Below, piece after piece: positions 27,794 to 36,614 of a stretch of DNA of 64,000 nt. The notes under the pieces were generated by a model. It was given only the letters and a program-made list of their open reading frames with translations, had not been told where the DNA came from and made no database searches. Source of the DNA: Saprospiraceae bacterium (lineage in GTDB: Bacteria; Bacteroidota; Bacteroidia; Chitinophagales; Saprospiraceae); contig JADJNF010000001.1 in the NCBI GenBank assembly GCA_016714445.1, positions 558,001 to 622,000 on the forward strand, given 5' to 3'. Position numbers and translations under genes: made by a program. The stretch's first letter is position 1. Every line of letters starts with the position of its first letter.

Positions 27794-28750
27794 ATGACAA
27801 AATATTTGTTTTTACTGTTGCTTATTCCAAGCATCTTTAGTTGCAAAAATCCAAATGAAAATAAAATGAGCGAAAACACATCTGCTGGTTCTGACTCAAC
27901 AGGATTAAAAATATCACTGGCCCAATGGTCATTTCATAAAACGCTGCAAAGTGGTGAAATGGATCATCTTCAGTTTGCTGAAAAAGCCGGAGCATTAGGT
28001 TTTACAGGAGTAGAATATGTCAACCAATTTTTTAAAGATAAGGCACAGGATACTGCCTATCTCAACATGATGACTGCCAAAGCTAACGCTGCCGGAGTTA
28101 AGCAGCTTTTAATCATGATAGACGGTGAGGGCCATCTGGGCGACCCGGATGAAACCAAAAGAAATGAAGCTGTCCTCAATCATCACAAGTGGGTGGACGC
28201 AGCTGCATATCTTGGATGTCATTCGATCAGAGTGAATGCCCATGGGGAAGGAAAAGCTGAAGATGTAGCAAAGGCTGCTATAGATGGATTATCAAAACTG
28301 TCAGACTATGCATCAGCAAAAAATATCAATGTAATTGTAGAGAATCACGGTGGGTATTCGTCAAATGGCAAATGGCTTGCAGACGTAATGGCTAAAGTTA
28401 ATAAACCCAATTGTGGCACTTTGCCGGATTTTGGAAATTTTTGTCTCAGAAGTGAAAAAGATGCAAAAGGTGACAATAAGTGTGTGGAAGAGTATGACAG
28501 ATATAAAGGAGTCGAAGAACTTATGCCTTATGCAAAAGCGGTAAGTGCCAAATCCTTTGATTTTGGTGAATTGGGTTTTGAAACCACCATTGATTATCCA
28601 AAGATGATGGACATAGTACAAAAAGCAAATTACCGAGGATTTATTGGAGTCGAATACGAAGGAACGGTACTGAGTGAAGAAGAAGGAATAAAAGCAACAA
28701 AAGTACTGATCGAAAATTGTATTAAGGAACTTTCCGCTAAATCAGAGTAG
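27794..28750 (+). CDS. Lipoprotein sugar-phosphate isomerase/epimerase-like TIM barrel
   Basis: This 318-residue protein has a lipoprotein signal (MTKYLFLLLLIPSIFSCKN, Cys17) and a Ser/Asn-rich linker before an AP-endonuclease-2-like barrel. Visible parts are ISLAQWSFHKTL, IRVNAHGEG, VIVENHGGYSSN, LPDFGNFC and FIGVEYEG, with the metal-ligand Glu/Asp/His set. Together with the Tat-exported isomerase at 24507 it brackets the GMC dehydrogenase. The run therefore looks like a surface or periplasmic route converting an oxidised sugar. It is convergent with the FAD oxidase, whose stop lies 3 bases away. Confidence 0.8.
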   Translation: MTKYLFLLLLIPSIFSCKNPNENKMSENTSAGSDSTGLKISLAQWSFHKTLQSGEMDHLQFAEKAGALGFTGVEYVNQFFKDKAQDTAYLNMMTAKANAAGVKQLLIMIDGEGHLGDPDETKRNEAVLNHHKWVDAAAYLGCHSIRVNAHGEGKAEDVAKAAIDGLSKLSDYASAKNINVIVENHGGYSSNGKWLADVMAKVNKPNCGTLPDFGNFCLRSEKDAKGDNKCVEEYDRYKGVEELMPYAKAVSAKSFDFGELGFETTIDYPKMMDIVQKANYRGFIGVEYEGTVLSEEEGIKATKVLIENCIKELSAKSE

Positions 28751-28752
28751 GA

Positions 28753-29781
28753 TCAGATCTTCCGGATTTTTTCTAAGATATAACGTGCAAATTGTTTTGC
28801 TGCAAAAGGACCAATACTTGAACCTTTAGTGCCTAATCCATTAAAAATGTACATGCCTCTGAGCGTTGGGTGAGGTTTAAATATTGGTCTTCTTGCATGC
28901 ATCGTCGGTCTGATAGCTGCTTTATGCTCCAAAATTTCAAAAGGTACTTTAAGTACACGTTCCAGTTCAGCTTTCAGTTTATGATATATTTTATCCGTAG
29001 GTAAGTCGTCATTTGAATTCCATTCGTATCCTGATCCCACCCAATACACATCATCATATTGGTGTACAATAAATATATGGTCTTTGTACATCTTTTTAAA
29101 ACCTGCACCTAGGATTCTAACCAACAGCACCTCACCTTTTGATGGTGCAAGTCCGATATTTTCAAAGTATGGATTGCATTGCGCCTGATAACCTTCACAA
29201 AATATGATCTCCCTGAAAAACAAATCTTTATAACTAAAGGAGCCTGATTGCTCGATAAGACAATTGTAGTCAAATTTGTCAATTATATATTGGTCTAGCA
29301 TCTGCCATTTAAGCTTGAATGCTTCCAGTATATCTGACAGATGTACTTGGAGCGTTCCTGTGAGCTCACCATAAGCAAATGGCTTGGACACAATATCCCC
29401 AAATTCTTCCGTATCTGCTACCGGCAACATATAATGCTTAACCTCAGGATCACCTGTTCTGGATAACCAGATATTTTCATCTTCAACGCTATACAAAGAC
29501 CTTATCATGTTTGATTCAGTATAAGTCCTGATACCTAGATAGTCGCTAAGTTCATCGTAAATGATTTTTGCTTCAGGAAGAAATTCATGTATACGCCAGC
29601 TTTTTATAAATTTTTTACCAGTGATTGGATTTACAATACCTGCTGCCACTTTTGAGGACGAACCGATATAATTATTGTCCATTACAAGCACGTTTTTGCC
29701 GGCTTTGGCTAAAAAATAAGATATAAGCGTCCCGGAAATACCCTGACCAACCACCGCAAAATCAAAAATATCAGATTTCAT
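28753..29781 (-). CDS. FAD-dependent oxidoreductase (DAO family)
   Basis: This 342-residue protein begins FAVVGQGISGTLISYFLAKAGKNVLVMDN, the dinucleotide-binding fold with GxGxxG and the acidic end of strand 2. GIVNPITGKKF and the C-terminal YIFNGLGTKGSSIGPFAAKQFA match D-amino-acid/glycine oxidase-type enzymes, and VYWVGSGYEWN is the usual substrate-side segment. The substrate is unknown; glycine oxidase-like and MnmC C-terminal-like enzymes are the nearest types. Its ATG overlaps the stop of the MmcQ gene by one base, so the two are translationally coupled. Confidence 0.8.
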   Translation of the reverse strand: MKSDIFDFAVVGQGISGTLISYFLAKAGKNVLVMDNNYIGSSSKVAAGIVNPITGKKFIKSWRIHEFLPEAKIIYDELSDYLGIRTYTESNMIRSLYSVEDENIWLSRTGDPEVKHYMLPVADTEEFGDIVSKPFAYGELTGTLQVHLSDILEAFKLKWQMLDQYIIDKFDYNCLIEQSGSFSYKDLFFREIIFCEGYQAQCNPYFENIGLAPSKGEVLLVRILGAGFKKMYKDHIFIVHQYDDVYWVGSGYEWNSNDDLPTDKIYHKLKAELERVLKVPFEILEHKAAIRPTMHARRPIFKPHPTLRGMYIFNGLGTKGSSIGPFAAKQFARYILEKIRKI

Positions 29782-30146
29782 TAGTCTTCCAATTGATTAA
29801 GTATTGCTTTATCTTTTGACGACAAGGCACTGATTACCAAGTCATAAGAATGATCTATTAATTTCATTACATAGGCATCGCTGAGCGTACCTTCTATATT
29901 TATGGTATTCCAGTGTTTTTTATTCATATGATATCCAGGCTGTATATCTTCGTGTTCTTCTCTTAAGGTTATTGCCCATTCCGGATCGCATTTCAGGTTT
30001 GCCTTACATGGTGTTTCGTCCATGCCGGTCAAAGCAAACATTTTGCCCATGACTTTGAATACAAGTGCATCACCACCGAATGGAAATGATTCAGTAACTC
30101 CTTTTTTAGCCAGACAATATTCGGTAAATGTTTCAATATTCATCAT
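29781..30146 (-). CDS. MmcQ/YjbR-family protein
   Basis: This 121-residue protein matches the MmcQ/YjbR (CyaY-like fold) family from end to end. It shows FTEYCLAKKGVTESFPFGGDALVFKVMGKMFAL, CKANLKCDPEWA, GYHMNKKHWNTINIEG and a closing helix. Members are often called DNA-binding from the fold; the function is unproven. It sits between ribA and the FAD oxidase with gaps of 8 and -1 bases, forming a three-gene minus-strand operon. Confidence 0.85.
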   Translation of the reverse strand: MMNIETFTEYCLAKKGVTESFPFGGDALVFKVMGKMFALTGMDETPCKANLKCDPEWAITLREEHEDIQPGYHMNKKHWNTINIEGTLSDAYVMKLIDHSYDLVISALSSKDKAILNQLED

Positions 30147-30154
30147 CAGAAGTA

Positions 30155-30736
30155 TTACAATAGATGCCCCATAATATCTTGTTTCACCTTAAGATATTGT
30201 TCATTTTCTCTTTTGGAAGGGATTATTACAGGAATTCTTTTTACAAGTGTTATGGTGGATTGATCTATGGCTGCAATTTTTTCTGGATTGTTGGTAATCA
30301 ATTCTATCTCCTGAATATTTAAATCTCGAAGGATTTCAATGGCGATATCAAAATCCCGCTCATCCGGATCAAAACCAAGATGTACATTGGCTTCGATGGT
30401 ATCATATCCGACATCCTGGAGATTATAGGCATCCAACTTATTTATCAGCCCGATACCTCTTCCTTCCTGCCTCAGATAAATCATCACACCTTTGTTTTTC
30501 TGGATGATATTCATAGATGCTTCAAACTGTTCACCACAATCACATCTCATAGATCCAAACAGATCCCCCGTGATACATTCAGAATGTATACGCACCGGCA
30601 CCACATCAGAAGTATTGGCATCAACGTGCACAAGTGCAATGTGTGGCTGCTGATGATCGTGTTGCTCCGCATAAGCGAAAATATTATAATTCCCCCATTT
30701 GGTAGGAAGATTTGCCTGAACTTGCCTTTTTAACAA
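30155..30736 (-). CDS. ribA: GTP cyclohydrolase II
   Basis: This 193-residue stand-alone enzyme opens riboflavin synthesis by converting GTP to the pyrimidine intermediate. The zinc-site cysteines appear in ECITGDLFGSMRCDCGEQFE, the catalytic region is YLRQEGRGIGLINKLDAYNLQ, and GFDPDERDF and LITNNPEKI follow. Many bacteria fuse this domain to DHBP synthase (ribB); here it is free and ribB is not in the window. The start is TTG at 30736, with a TATCTTTG box at 30757-30764 just upstream. It leads a short operon with MmcQ and the FAD oxidase; a link to flavin supply for that oxidase is only suggestive. Confidence 0.92.
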   Translation of the reverse strand: MLKRQVQANLPTKWGNYNIFAYAEQHDHQQPHIALVHVDANTSDVVPVRIHSECITGDLFGSMRCDCGEQFEASMNIIQKNKGVMIYLRQEGRGIGLINKLDAYNLQDVGYDTIEANVHLGFDPDERDFDIAIEILRDLNIQEIELITNNPEKIAAIDQSTITLVKRIPVIIPSKRENEQYLKVKQDIMGHLL

Positions 30737-30854
30737 AGTATCCTTTTTTTATGCTGCAAAGATAACAATTTGACTTCGGGTAATGTTTTTTGTACGTATT
30801 TTTACTTTCCGACATCGAAAATTTAATTACTTTTGTCACACTTTTAGAAATTCC

Positions 30855-30926
30855 GGTCTCATAGTTCAACGGATAGAATAGAAGTTTCCTAAACTTTAGA
30901 TATGGGTTCGATTCCCGTTGAGACCA
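30855..30926 (+). tRNA. tRNA-Arg (anticodon CCU)
   Basis: The cloverleaf folds by eye. The acceptor stem is GGTCTCA with TGAGACC. The D stem is GTTC with GAAT. The anticodon stem is GAAGT with ACTTT around the loop TTCCTAA (anticodon CCT). The T arm is ATGGG-TTCGATT-CCCGT. The discriminator is A, and CCA is not encoded. A stem with AAAACCC/GGGTTTT follows directly as a terminator. Confidence 0.9.
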
Positions 30927-30928
30927 CA

Positions 30929-30964
30929 AAAACCCTTGATAACACATTGATTATTGAGGGTTTT
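30929..30964 (+). terminator. Terminator of tRNA-Arg
   Basis: AAAACCCT (30929-30936) pairs with AGGGTTTT (30957-30964) across a 20-base AT-rich loop. The 3' arm itself supplies the T-run. Confidence 0.6.
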
Positions 30965-31297
30965 ATATTTAAATCTGCGGCGGCATGTGCTTAAAATTAC
31001 GATTATTACTAAATCAATCATCAAAGCATTATTGTATAGCTATAGAAAACGTCGAGCAGGATTAATACGTAAGATCTTCATTATATATATAGCTGATGGT
31101 GGCCAAATTAGCAGCACTGAAGCATATTAGGTCGAAACAGTCATCCTGTTTAGCAAATCGTAGGTATATCCATATGCCTGCCAATCTCGTCCTCTAACTC
31201 GCCAGGCGATTTGATTTCATTTATGTCAAAGTCATTGCAATACTCACACGTAGATAATACCATGCTGACCTGGAGAGAACTACAATATTTTTACATT
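30965..31297. other. Non-coding gap after tRNA-Arg
   Basis: This stretch of 333 bases holds no convincing gene. It is the position where integrated elements often sit, but no integrase fragment or repeated tRNA 3' end was seen. Confidence 0.5.
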
Positions 31298-31762
31298 TCA
31301 CATTTCTTTATATCCTGAAACATGGGAAGAAATAGCTTTCCAAAGACTGTCTTGTTTTATTAAAATATTACTGGATTGGTAAATGGCTTTTTTACCATTA
31401 TTGATAATATGTCCCGTACCGCTTATGATTGCTGTATTGTCATGATACACATCTAATCTTTTGATTTCATACCAAAAGGAATCGTGTTTTATCTTGTTTT
31501 CTTTAATCCAATTCATCTCAAATTTTTTATCGGTAATTTCACCAGAACCATCGACCAATTGAAAATCATCATGAAGGATTGTGTTCAGCAGTGCAGTATC
31601 ATTTGTACTATAAGACTTTGGCCACAACACTTCTTTAATGTGTCTGAGTGTCTTTTTTTCGTGTTCTAAATCAAAATCAGTTTTTGATTCTGATTTCTTT
31701 GAACATGCGAAAATAACTGAAATAAGAAGCAAGAAAATTAGCTTTATTTTATAAATACACAT
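31298..31762 (-). CDS. NTF2/SnoaL-like (DUF4440-type) lipoprotein
   Basis: This 154-residue protein has a lipoprotein signal (KLIFLLLISVIFACSKK, lipobox Cys at about 21). The mature part follows the NTF2-like cone fold of DUF4440 proteins. It has SYSTNDTALLNTILHDDFQLVDGSGEI, WYEIKRLDVYHDNTAIISGTGHI and a closing DSLWKAISSHVSGY. Such domains bind small ligands or act as minor hydrolases or isomerases; no function can be read. Its start lies 20 bases after the stop of the upstream propeller-amidohydrolase gene, so the two probably share a transcript. Confidence 0.7.
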   Translation of the reverse strand: MCIYKIKLIFLLLISVIFACSKKSESKTDFDLEHEKKTLRHIKEVLWPKSYSTNDTALLNTILHDDFQLVDGSGEITDKKFEMNWIKENKIKHDSFWYEIKRLDVYHDNTAIISGTGHIINNGKKAIYQSSNILIKQDSLWKAISSHVSGYKEM

Positions 31763-31782
31763 ACTGTTATATTTAATTTTTG

Positions 31783-33639
31783 TTACTTATTTTTTAATAA
31801 TGATATAATTTCTGAATCGGATAATTTTACTTTCTCTCTTAATGTTTTTATATATTCCTGAGCAGTATATAAAGGATAGTCAGTACCAAATTGCAACTTT
31901 CCCATTCCTATTTGCCTAAGGTATTTGGCCAACTCAGCAAAATTGTCCTCATCTAATTGTTGTACCCCTTCGCTGTCTTTATCAAGGGCTACAGCAGAAA
32001 TATCAAAAGTAATTTTATGTCTGTTTAGTGGGTGGCTTGGATCTGAAGTGAGTTCTTTATAGGAATCGATAAAGAGTTTTGTCCTGCTATTGAAGCCACC
32101 GGATGTACCCAAATGAGCAATTTGTAACTCTATTGGTGGCAATAAAGCCAAAATTGAATCTGAAAGAATTCGTAAATCCGGCATCCCGAATTTTCTATGT
32201 GAATTGTCAAAATGTAGTAACACTGGGATCTTATTTTCACTGGCATATGACAATACTTCTTTCACCCTGATTTGATACTTTCTTTCAGTAAGATAAACTT
32301 GTGATGCATTAAAATGCATTTTCAAGCCAAACATTTTTAGGTTTTCGTGGCACCTTTTAATTTCTTCCATAGCAAAATCTGACATAGGATCAATACCATA
32401 ATACGCTTTTATATCCATTGGGTATTTCATTTTAGCAGCAGCTACATAATTATTTTCATCTTCTACCAATTGTTTAAAATTTACATCTTTTGACCCAAAT
32501 TCGGATGAACTGTACACGTAGGCCATTGAAATAAGTTTAATTTGTTTAGCCCCTAATCTTGTGATAATGGTGTCAATATCAGAATAGGCCGGATCTGATT
32601 TGCTGAAAGGTATTCCCCTTGCCTTCCATAAGCGGATCAATGTGGGGCTCATAATATGGACATGATGATCTATCAAATTTGTATCATGTTTAATTTTTTG
32701 GTCAAGAGCGGTGGAGTGGATACGTAAGGAATCCAGATTAAATTTTGTTTTATACATTCGACTCATACCATTTTCATAAGCTTCCAATTTTGCAATGATG
32801 GTTTTCAGGTTGTCTTTATCCTTGATTTCTATATTTGATCTGTTGCTTGTAAAATATAGGGTTTGGTCATTCTGATCATAAAAAGGACAATACTCCAAAG
32901 CTGTTGAGTTAATTGGCGGACCCAGATTGATGGCCTGTTCCCATTCGTTATTGTTACGAAAGCTGATATATAAATCTCCATGACCAACTCCGTCTTTCCT
33001 GCCAAAGCCTGAAAATATCATAAATGATTCTTCAGGATCAACGTATGCATTAAATTCATAACCATCCGTATTGATTGATTCTGAAAGTGATGTAGGTTGA
33101 AGAAATGAACCACTCTTAAATTCGCTAAAGAAAATATCATCTTTACCTTTACCGTAGTCGTAGGTGGAAGTAAAGTAAAGATTGTTTTTTTTTGTTACTG
33201 ATGGATAGTATTCATCACCTGAAGTATTAATAGGTAAGCCTATATTTACCGGCTCGGACCATTGACAATTTTTACAAGTTCGGTCTGAATACCAGATATC
33301 AAAATCCTTAGGCATTAGATCTTTTTTTGACAAAGGTCGGTTACTTGCGAAATAAAGCCTTAGCCCGTCATAAGTTATAAAAGGTTCCAAATCCATAAAT
33401 TTACCGGAAAATGGCAATTTGTATGGTTTTGACCATCCTTTTCCCTTCTTTTTAATGCCTACAAGTATGGATATATTTTGTTTGATACTCTGGATGGTAA
33501 AGAACGCTTCATTTCCATCAGGCGTCAGGGTCCAATCTCTGACATTACCTAGTTGTAATAATTCATTAATTTCGGTTATTTGTGAATTCCCTTTAATGTG
33601 AAAAATTATCATAAATAATAATAAACTAATGATACGCAT
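31783..33639 (-). CDS. Secreted beta-propeller (PD40) / amidohydrolase fusion
   Basis: This protein of about 618 residues has a signal peptide (MRIISLLLFMIIFHIKGNSQ). The start at 33639 is preferred because the longer frame adds 12 residues with no signal logic. Residues about 20-270 carry PD40/TolB-like blades: GNEAFFTIQS, GLRLYFASNRP, NLYFTSTYDYGKGKDDIFFSE and QTLYFTSNRS. Residues about 310-618 are an amidohydrolase-2-like barrel with the metal-type motif DHHVHIMSP, then LGLKMHFNASQ, PVLLHFDNS, LQIAHLGTSGG and the closing FGTDYPLY. Both halves are full-looking, in one frame, and exported. The substrate is unknown. Confidence 0.72.
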   Translation of the reverse strand: MRIISLLLFMIIFHIKGNSQITEINELLQLGNVRDWTLTPDGNEAFFTIQSIKQNISILVGIKKKGKGWSKPYKLPFSGKFMDLEPFITYDGLRLYFASNRPLSKKDLMPKDFDIWYSDRTCKNCQWSEPVNIGLPINTSGDEYYPSVTKKNNLYFTSTYDYGKGKDDIFFSEFKSGSFLQPTSLSESINTDGYEFNAYVDPEESFMIFSGFGRKDGVGHGDLYISFRNNNEWEQAINLGPPINSTALEYCPFYDQNDQTLYFTSNRSNIEIKDKDNLKTIIAKLEAYENGMSRMYKTKFNLDSLRIHSTALDQKIKHDTNLIDHHVHIMSPTLIRLWKARGIPFSKSDPAYSDIDTIITRLGAKQIKLISMAYVYSSSEFGSKDVNFKQLVEDENNYVAAAKMKYPMDIKAYYGIDPMSDFAMEEIKRCHENLKMFGLKMHFNASQVYLTERKYQIRVKEVLSYASENKIPVLLHFDNSHRKFGMPDLRILSDSILALLPPIELQIAHLGTSGGFNSRTKLFIDSYKELTSDPSHPLNRHKITFDISAVALDKDSEGVQQLDEDNFAELAKYLRQIGMGKLQFGTDYPLYTAQEYIKTLREKVKLSDSEIISLLKNK

Positions 33640-33797
33640 GGTGATATAATTTAGACAGGGCAAATGTAAATACAAAATTGTAAGTTAAGATAAATTTTGT
33701 AGATAACAGTATCCTATCCTATATTTCAGGAGATATTAAAATATCAAAGAAATAAAATTATGGATATCCAGTAAAAGTCAATAAAGGAAAGTATATT

Positions 33798-34817
33798 TTA
33801 TGACTGTTTTGCAGGGTTACATTTTTTAAATTCTGTAGGATTTAGACCAGTACATTTTTTGAATGCAGTATAAAAAGCTGATTTAGATTGAAAACCTGCA
33901 TTTAGTGCGATCCCTTCTATGGTCCAGTTGTTATTTTCTTTAAGTAATTTTTTAGCATATTCGATTCTGCATTGGTTGACAAAATCAGGAAAACTAATAC
34001 CCATTAACTCATTCACTACCTGTGAAACATTGTTGGGAGTGGTTTCTACTTTATCTGCAACAAATTGTAATGATAATCCGGGAGGTTTTAAAATATGCTC
34101 ACTTTCAAAGAGCATCTTTATTTGGTCAAGAAGTAATGTTTTTTGATCGTGGTTCAAGCCTGAATTTGAATACTTTTTGCGATTTTTATAATCCGACACA
34201 GACTCTTTTACTAAAAAAGAACTTATGAAGTAAATGGACATACTCGAATAATAGATCAATAAATAGTCAAATGTGTATTGAGGATATAAATATATCATGA
34301 TCAGAAGAGCTACCAGGAATGATAAAGCAGGACTATGTAATTTTCTAACTTTATTCATAAGTTCAGTATCTGTTTTATTTTTTGAGATATTTTTAAATAT
34401 TCTTAGGCTTAGTCCATAATAAAATAACACAAGTAATAAACAAATCCACTCCAGATAATTTAAAAAAAAGGAGGTAATAAGATTGGTGTAAACACTATTT
34501 ATAACAATTGATAAAATAAAAAGTAATGGCAATATAAAATGAAGTAAAGCAGAATTTGGTAATTTGTCTTTAAGGTGAGAGTAATAATAAAAGAAAAATA
34601 AAGGAGGCCCAAAAAGTAAAATAATTGGAGCAACGGGTAAGTCATACATCATCCGGATCAAAAGTGTGGTATAAATCATGCCATTGTAGAGTACCAGAAT
34701 GTGAAGAAATCTCAGATATGTTATTTTTTGATTGTCTGAAATGACTTTATAAAAAAAAGCAATAAAGCCAGTCATGATGGCTATGATATTACTAATGATA
34801 AATGGATCGATATACAT
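33798..34817 (-). CDS. Membrane-anchored AraC-family regulator
   Basis: This 339-residue protein has six or seven hydrophobic segments in the first 210 residues, then an AraC DNA-binding domain (about 235-335). Helix-turn-helix parts are LQFVADKVETTPNNVSQVVNELMG and IEGIALNAGFQSKSAFYTAFKKCTGLNPTEF. This 7TM-plus-AraC layout is common in Bacteroidota and suggests sensing at the membrane. It lies 158 bases upstream of the propeller-amidohydrolase gene on the same strand and could control it, but no direct evidence shows this. Confidence 0.82.
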   Translation of the reverse strand: MYIDPFIISNIIAIMTGFIAFFYKVISDNQKITYLRFLHILVLYNGMIYTTLLIRMMYDLPVAPIILLFGPPLFFFYYYSHLKDKLPNSALLHFILPLLFILSIVINSVYTNLITSFFLNYLEWICLLLVLFYYGLSLRIFKNISKNKTDTELMNKVRKLHSPALSFLVALLIMIYLYPQYTFDYLLIYYSSMSIYFISSFLVKESVSDYKNRKKYSNSGLNHDQKTLLLDQIKMLFESEHILKPPGLSLQFVADKVETTPNNVSQVVNELMGISFPDFVNQCRIEYAKKLLKENNNWTIEGIALNAGFQSKSAFYTAFKKCTGLNPTEFKKCNPAKQS

Positions 34818-35215
34818 GTTTAGATTTTATAGAACCAGCGTGTGAATATAATGAGTATTTTTATATTTTTAAAGTAGTAAACTACTGGTGAAATATAATT
34901 TTCACCTATCTAATACGTAAAAATAAAGATGATATCTGGACATGTTTACCCTGCTAGGCTTAGCCTACGTCCAAGTGATGCCAAATTTCCAATTTGAATG
35001 CGAAGCACCAAAGCCATCAACTATCTACAACATCTATTTACTATCAAATTTCTAATCCACTATAATTTCGTTGACTTCTATCATCCCAGTCCCGTTCCTG
35101 AGCAGGGGAAACTATTATTTTCAATTCCATCATAAAAATAAATATTAAGTCTAATAATCCAAATGGTAACACGGCGACGTAGTAAATACTACGCCGAGCA
35201 AGGGTTCTCATTCAT
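34818..35215. other. Non-coding gap with short hairpins
   Basis: This 398-base stretch has no gene. A hairpin at 35172-35196 (GTAGTA against TACTAC, with CGGCG/GCCG outside) could terminate the peptidase transcript (minus strand), but lacks a T-run. Confidence 0.4.
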
Positions 35216-35887
35216 TTAAGGCAGTAATATTGGTCCCAACCACACCATCCAAACAATATAGCCAATGCCACAACCAATGCTTCCACTCCAGATAAATCGG
35301 ATTCGATATTCTTGGGGTATAAATTTAAACACAGTGATACAGCATATCAAAATACTGAAAAGACAAGTCGAAAAAGCTATGCTATAGATTGGCCAATCGA
35401 GGTACAATGCTAATTTTATTTCATCCCCGGAATTCTTATGTTCACCTGTAATAAAATAACGAACAATTTGTACTCCAAAGTTTAGAATTTGTCTGGCAAG
35501 AAAAAAAGTCAAAATAACACATAACCAATCTTTCAAACTGAATGATAATCTTTTATTCCTTCTAATCCATAGTACACCAAATCCAAACAAACCAACAATA
35601 CCTGTCTGAATTGGGCCACCCAAGGTAATCCAATGACTTTCTGATTTTCTTAATCGCGTTAACGCTTCAAACTCCCGGGTACTGAGTGAATCTTTTACTT
35701 TTTGAGAAATGTGTGACGGGTCTTTTGAATAACCCATACTACTGAAATGTAAAGAAGTATTATAACCGAGATATTTGGCAACTGCAATATGACCATATTC
35801 ATGTGAGATCGTACCCACTATTGTAGCCAGGATAAACCCAACCACAATAAGGTAAATGAATTTTCCTTTTAGAATAGTCAAAGCCAT
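35216..35887 (-). CDS. Membrane M50-like zinc metallopeptidase
   Basis: This 223-residue integral membrane protein has about five helices. The first helix ends in ATIVGTISHEYGHIAVAKYLGY, which contains HExxH in a membrane context, as in site-2 proteases. A second conserved Asp-containing NPDG-type motif is not obvious, so it may be a relative with altered function or a non-catalytic member. It starts 10 bases after the stop of the small secreted protein gene, and the two appear to be an operon. Confidence 0.55.
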   Translation of the reverse strand: MALTILKGKFIYLIVVGFILATIVGTISHEYGHIAVAKYLGYNTSLHFSSMGYSKDPSHISQKVKDSLSTREFEALTRLRKSESHWITLGGPIQTGIVGLFGFGVLWIRRNKRLSFSLKDWLCVILTFFLARQILNFGVQIVRYFITGEHKNSGDEIKLALYLDWPIYSIAFSTCLFSILICCITVFKFIPQEYRIRFIWSGSIGCGIGYIVWMVWLGPILLP

Positions 35888-35897
35888 CAGATCGATC

Positions 35898-36359
35898 TTA
35901 AAATTGCATGGCTATTCCAATACCTGAGGTAGAAGGTGCAAAAAAATAAGAATGTTCTTTATGCTCTTTACTGTATTTATTATATGCCAGGATAGCTTTT
36001 TTTCTCGAGTTGATAGATGCTAATGAGAGTCCGATACCAATAACACCACAAGCAATATTGCCAATCAATTGTGGCGTGCCACGCTCGTTATTGCTGATTT
36101 TATTTAATTGCCAAAATAAAAATCCAAATTGTGCACCTGCCGCCACCCAGGCGCCCGTCATTTGAGCTTTTGATTTTTTCCATTCAGCATTTGCATAGGG
36201 CACATCTTTCATTAATTTGCCAACTTCACTTATAGAAACAGGATCACTATTTTGATAATATTTAGGTCCCCAAAATCCTGGAAACATGGTGATTTCTTGT
36301 GCATGAAATTTTGTAGAAAGCATAAAAAGTACAGTTGTGAAAATAATGATTCGTTTCAT
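35898..36359 (-). CDS. Secreted or membrane protein of unknown function
   Basis: This 153-residue protein has a Sec signal (MKRIIIFTTVLFMLSTKFHAQ) followed by PVSISEVGKLMKDVPYANAEWKKSKAQ and two weak hydrophobic segments (GAWVAAGAQFGFLFWQL, GNIACGVIGIGLSLASI). No family is recognised. It is upstream of the M50-like gene with a 10-base gap. The repeat copy at 36438-36614 lies 78 bases upstream of its ATG and may interrupt or replace its promoter. Confidence 0.55.
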   Translation of the reverse strand: MKRIIIFTTVLFMLSTKFHAQEITMFPGFWGPKYYQNSDPVSISEVGKLMKDVPYANAEWKKSKAQMTGAWVAAGAQFGFLFWQLNKISNNERGTPQLIGNIACGVIGIGLSLASINSRKKAILAYNKYSKEHKEHSYFFAPSTSGIGIAMQF

Positions 36360-36437
36360 AAATAATTTTGTTTTTGTAAATTGATATAGATTTACAGAGA
36401 ACGAAATGAAAAGAATTTTTATTATGGGGATGAAAAA

Positions 36438-36614
36438 TTATACCGACGATAATTTTCTTTGAGAAAAATTATGTCTTCATTATAAAGACGATGTTTCACA
36501 TGTCTTTATTAAATTTCGACGATATATGTCTTTAAAGACAAGCTTCGCTTCGTCCTTACTCAAAATCAGCACATTGGTAAGATTATTTTTCGCAAACCAA
36601 TTTATTTTGAGTAT
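36438..36614 (+). repeat. Dispersed structured repeat, copy A (RAYT-associated REP-like)
   Basis: This 177-base element is nearly identical to 63795-63971 and to 53921-54122 apart from an insert in the latter. It begins TTATACCGACGATAATTTTC and ends ATTTATTTTGAGTAT. It contains the palindrome GTCTTTAAAGAC and a long right-end hairpin whose arms are TTACTCAAAATCA and its near complement. Copy A lies in the gap 36360-36784, which otherwise holds only the terminator at 36711-36752. Confidence 0.9.

Noticed and set aside
30684..30947. Open frame covering the tRNA and the ribA start (minus strand)
   Set aside because: It runs antisense through tRNA-Arg and has no coding logic.
35172..35196. Terminator for the M50-like gene
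   Set aside because: The hairpin is good but no T-run follows on the minus strand, so it is recorded only within the gap entry.
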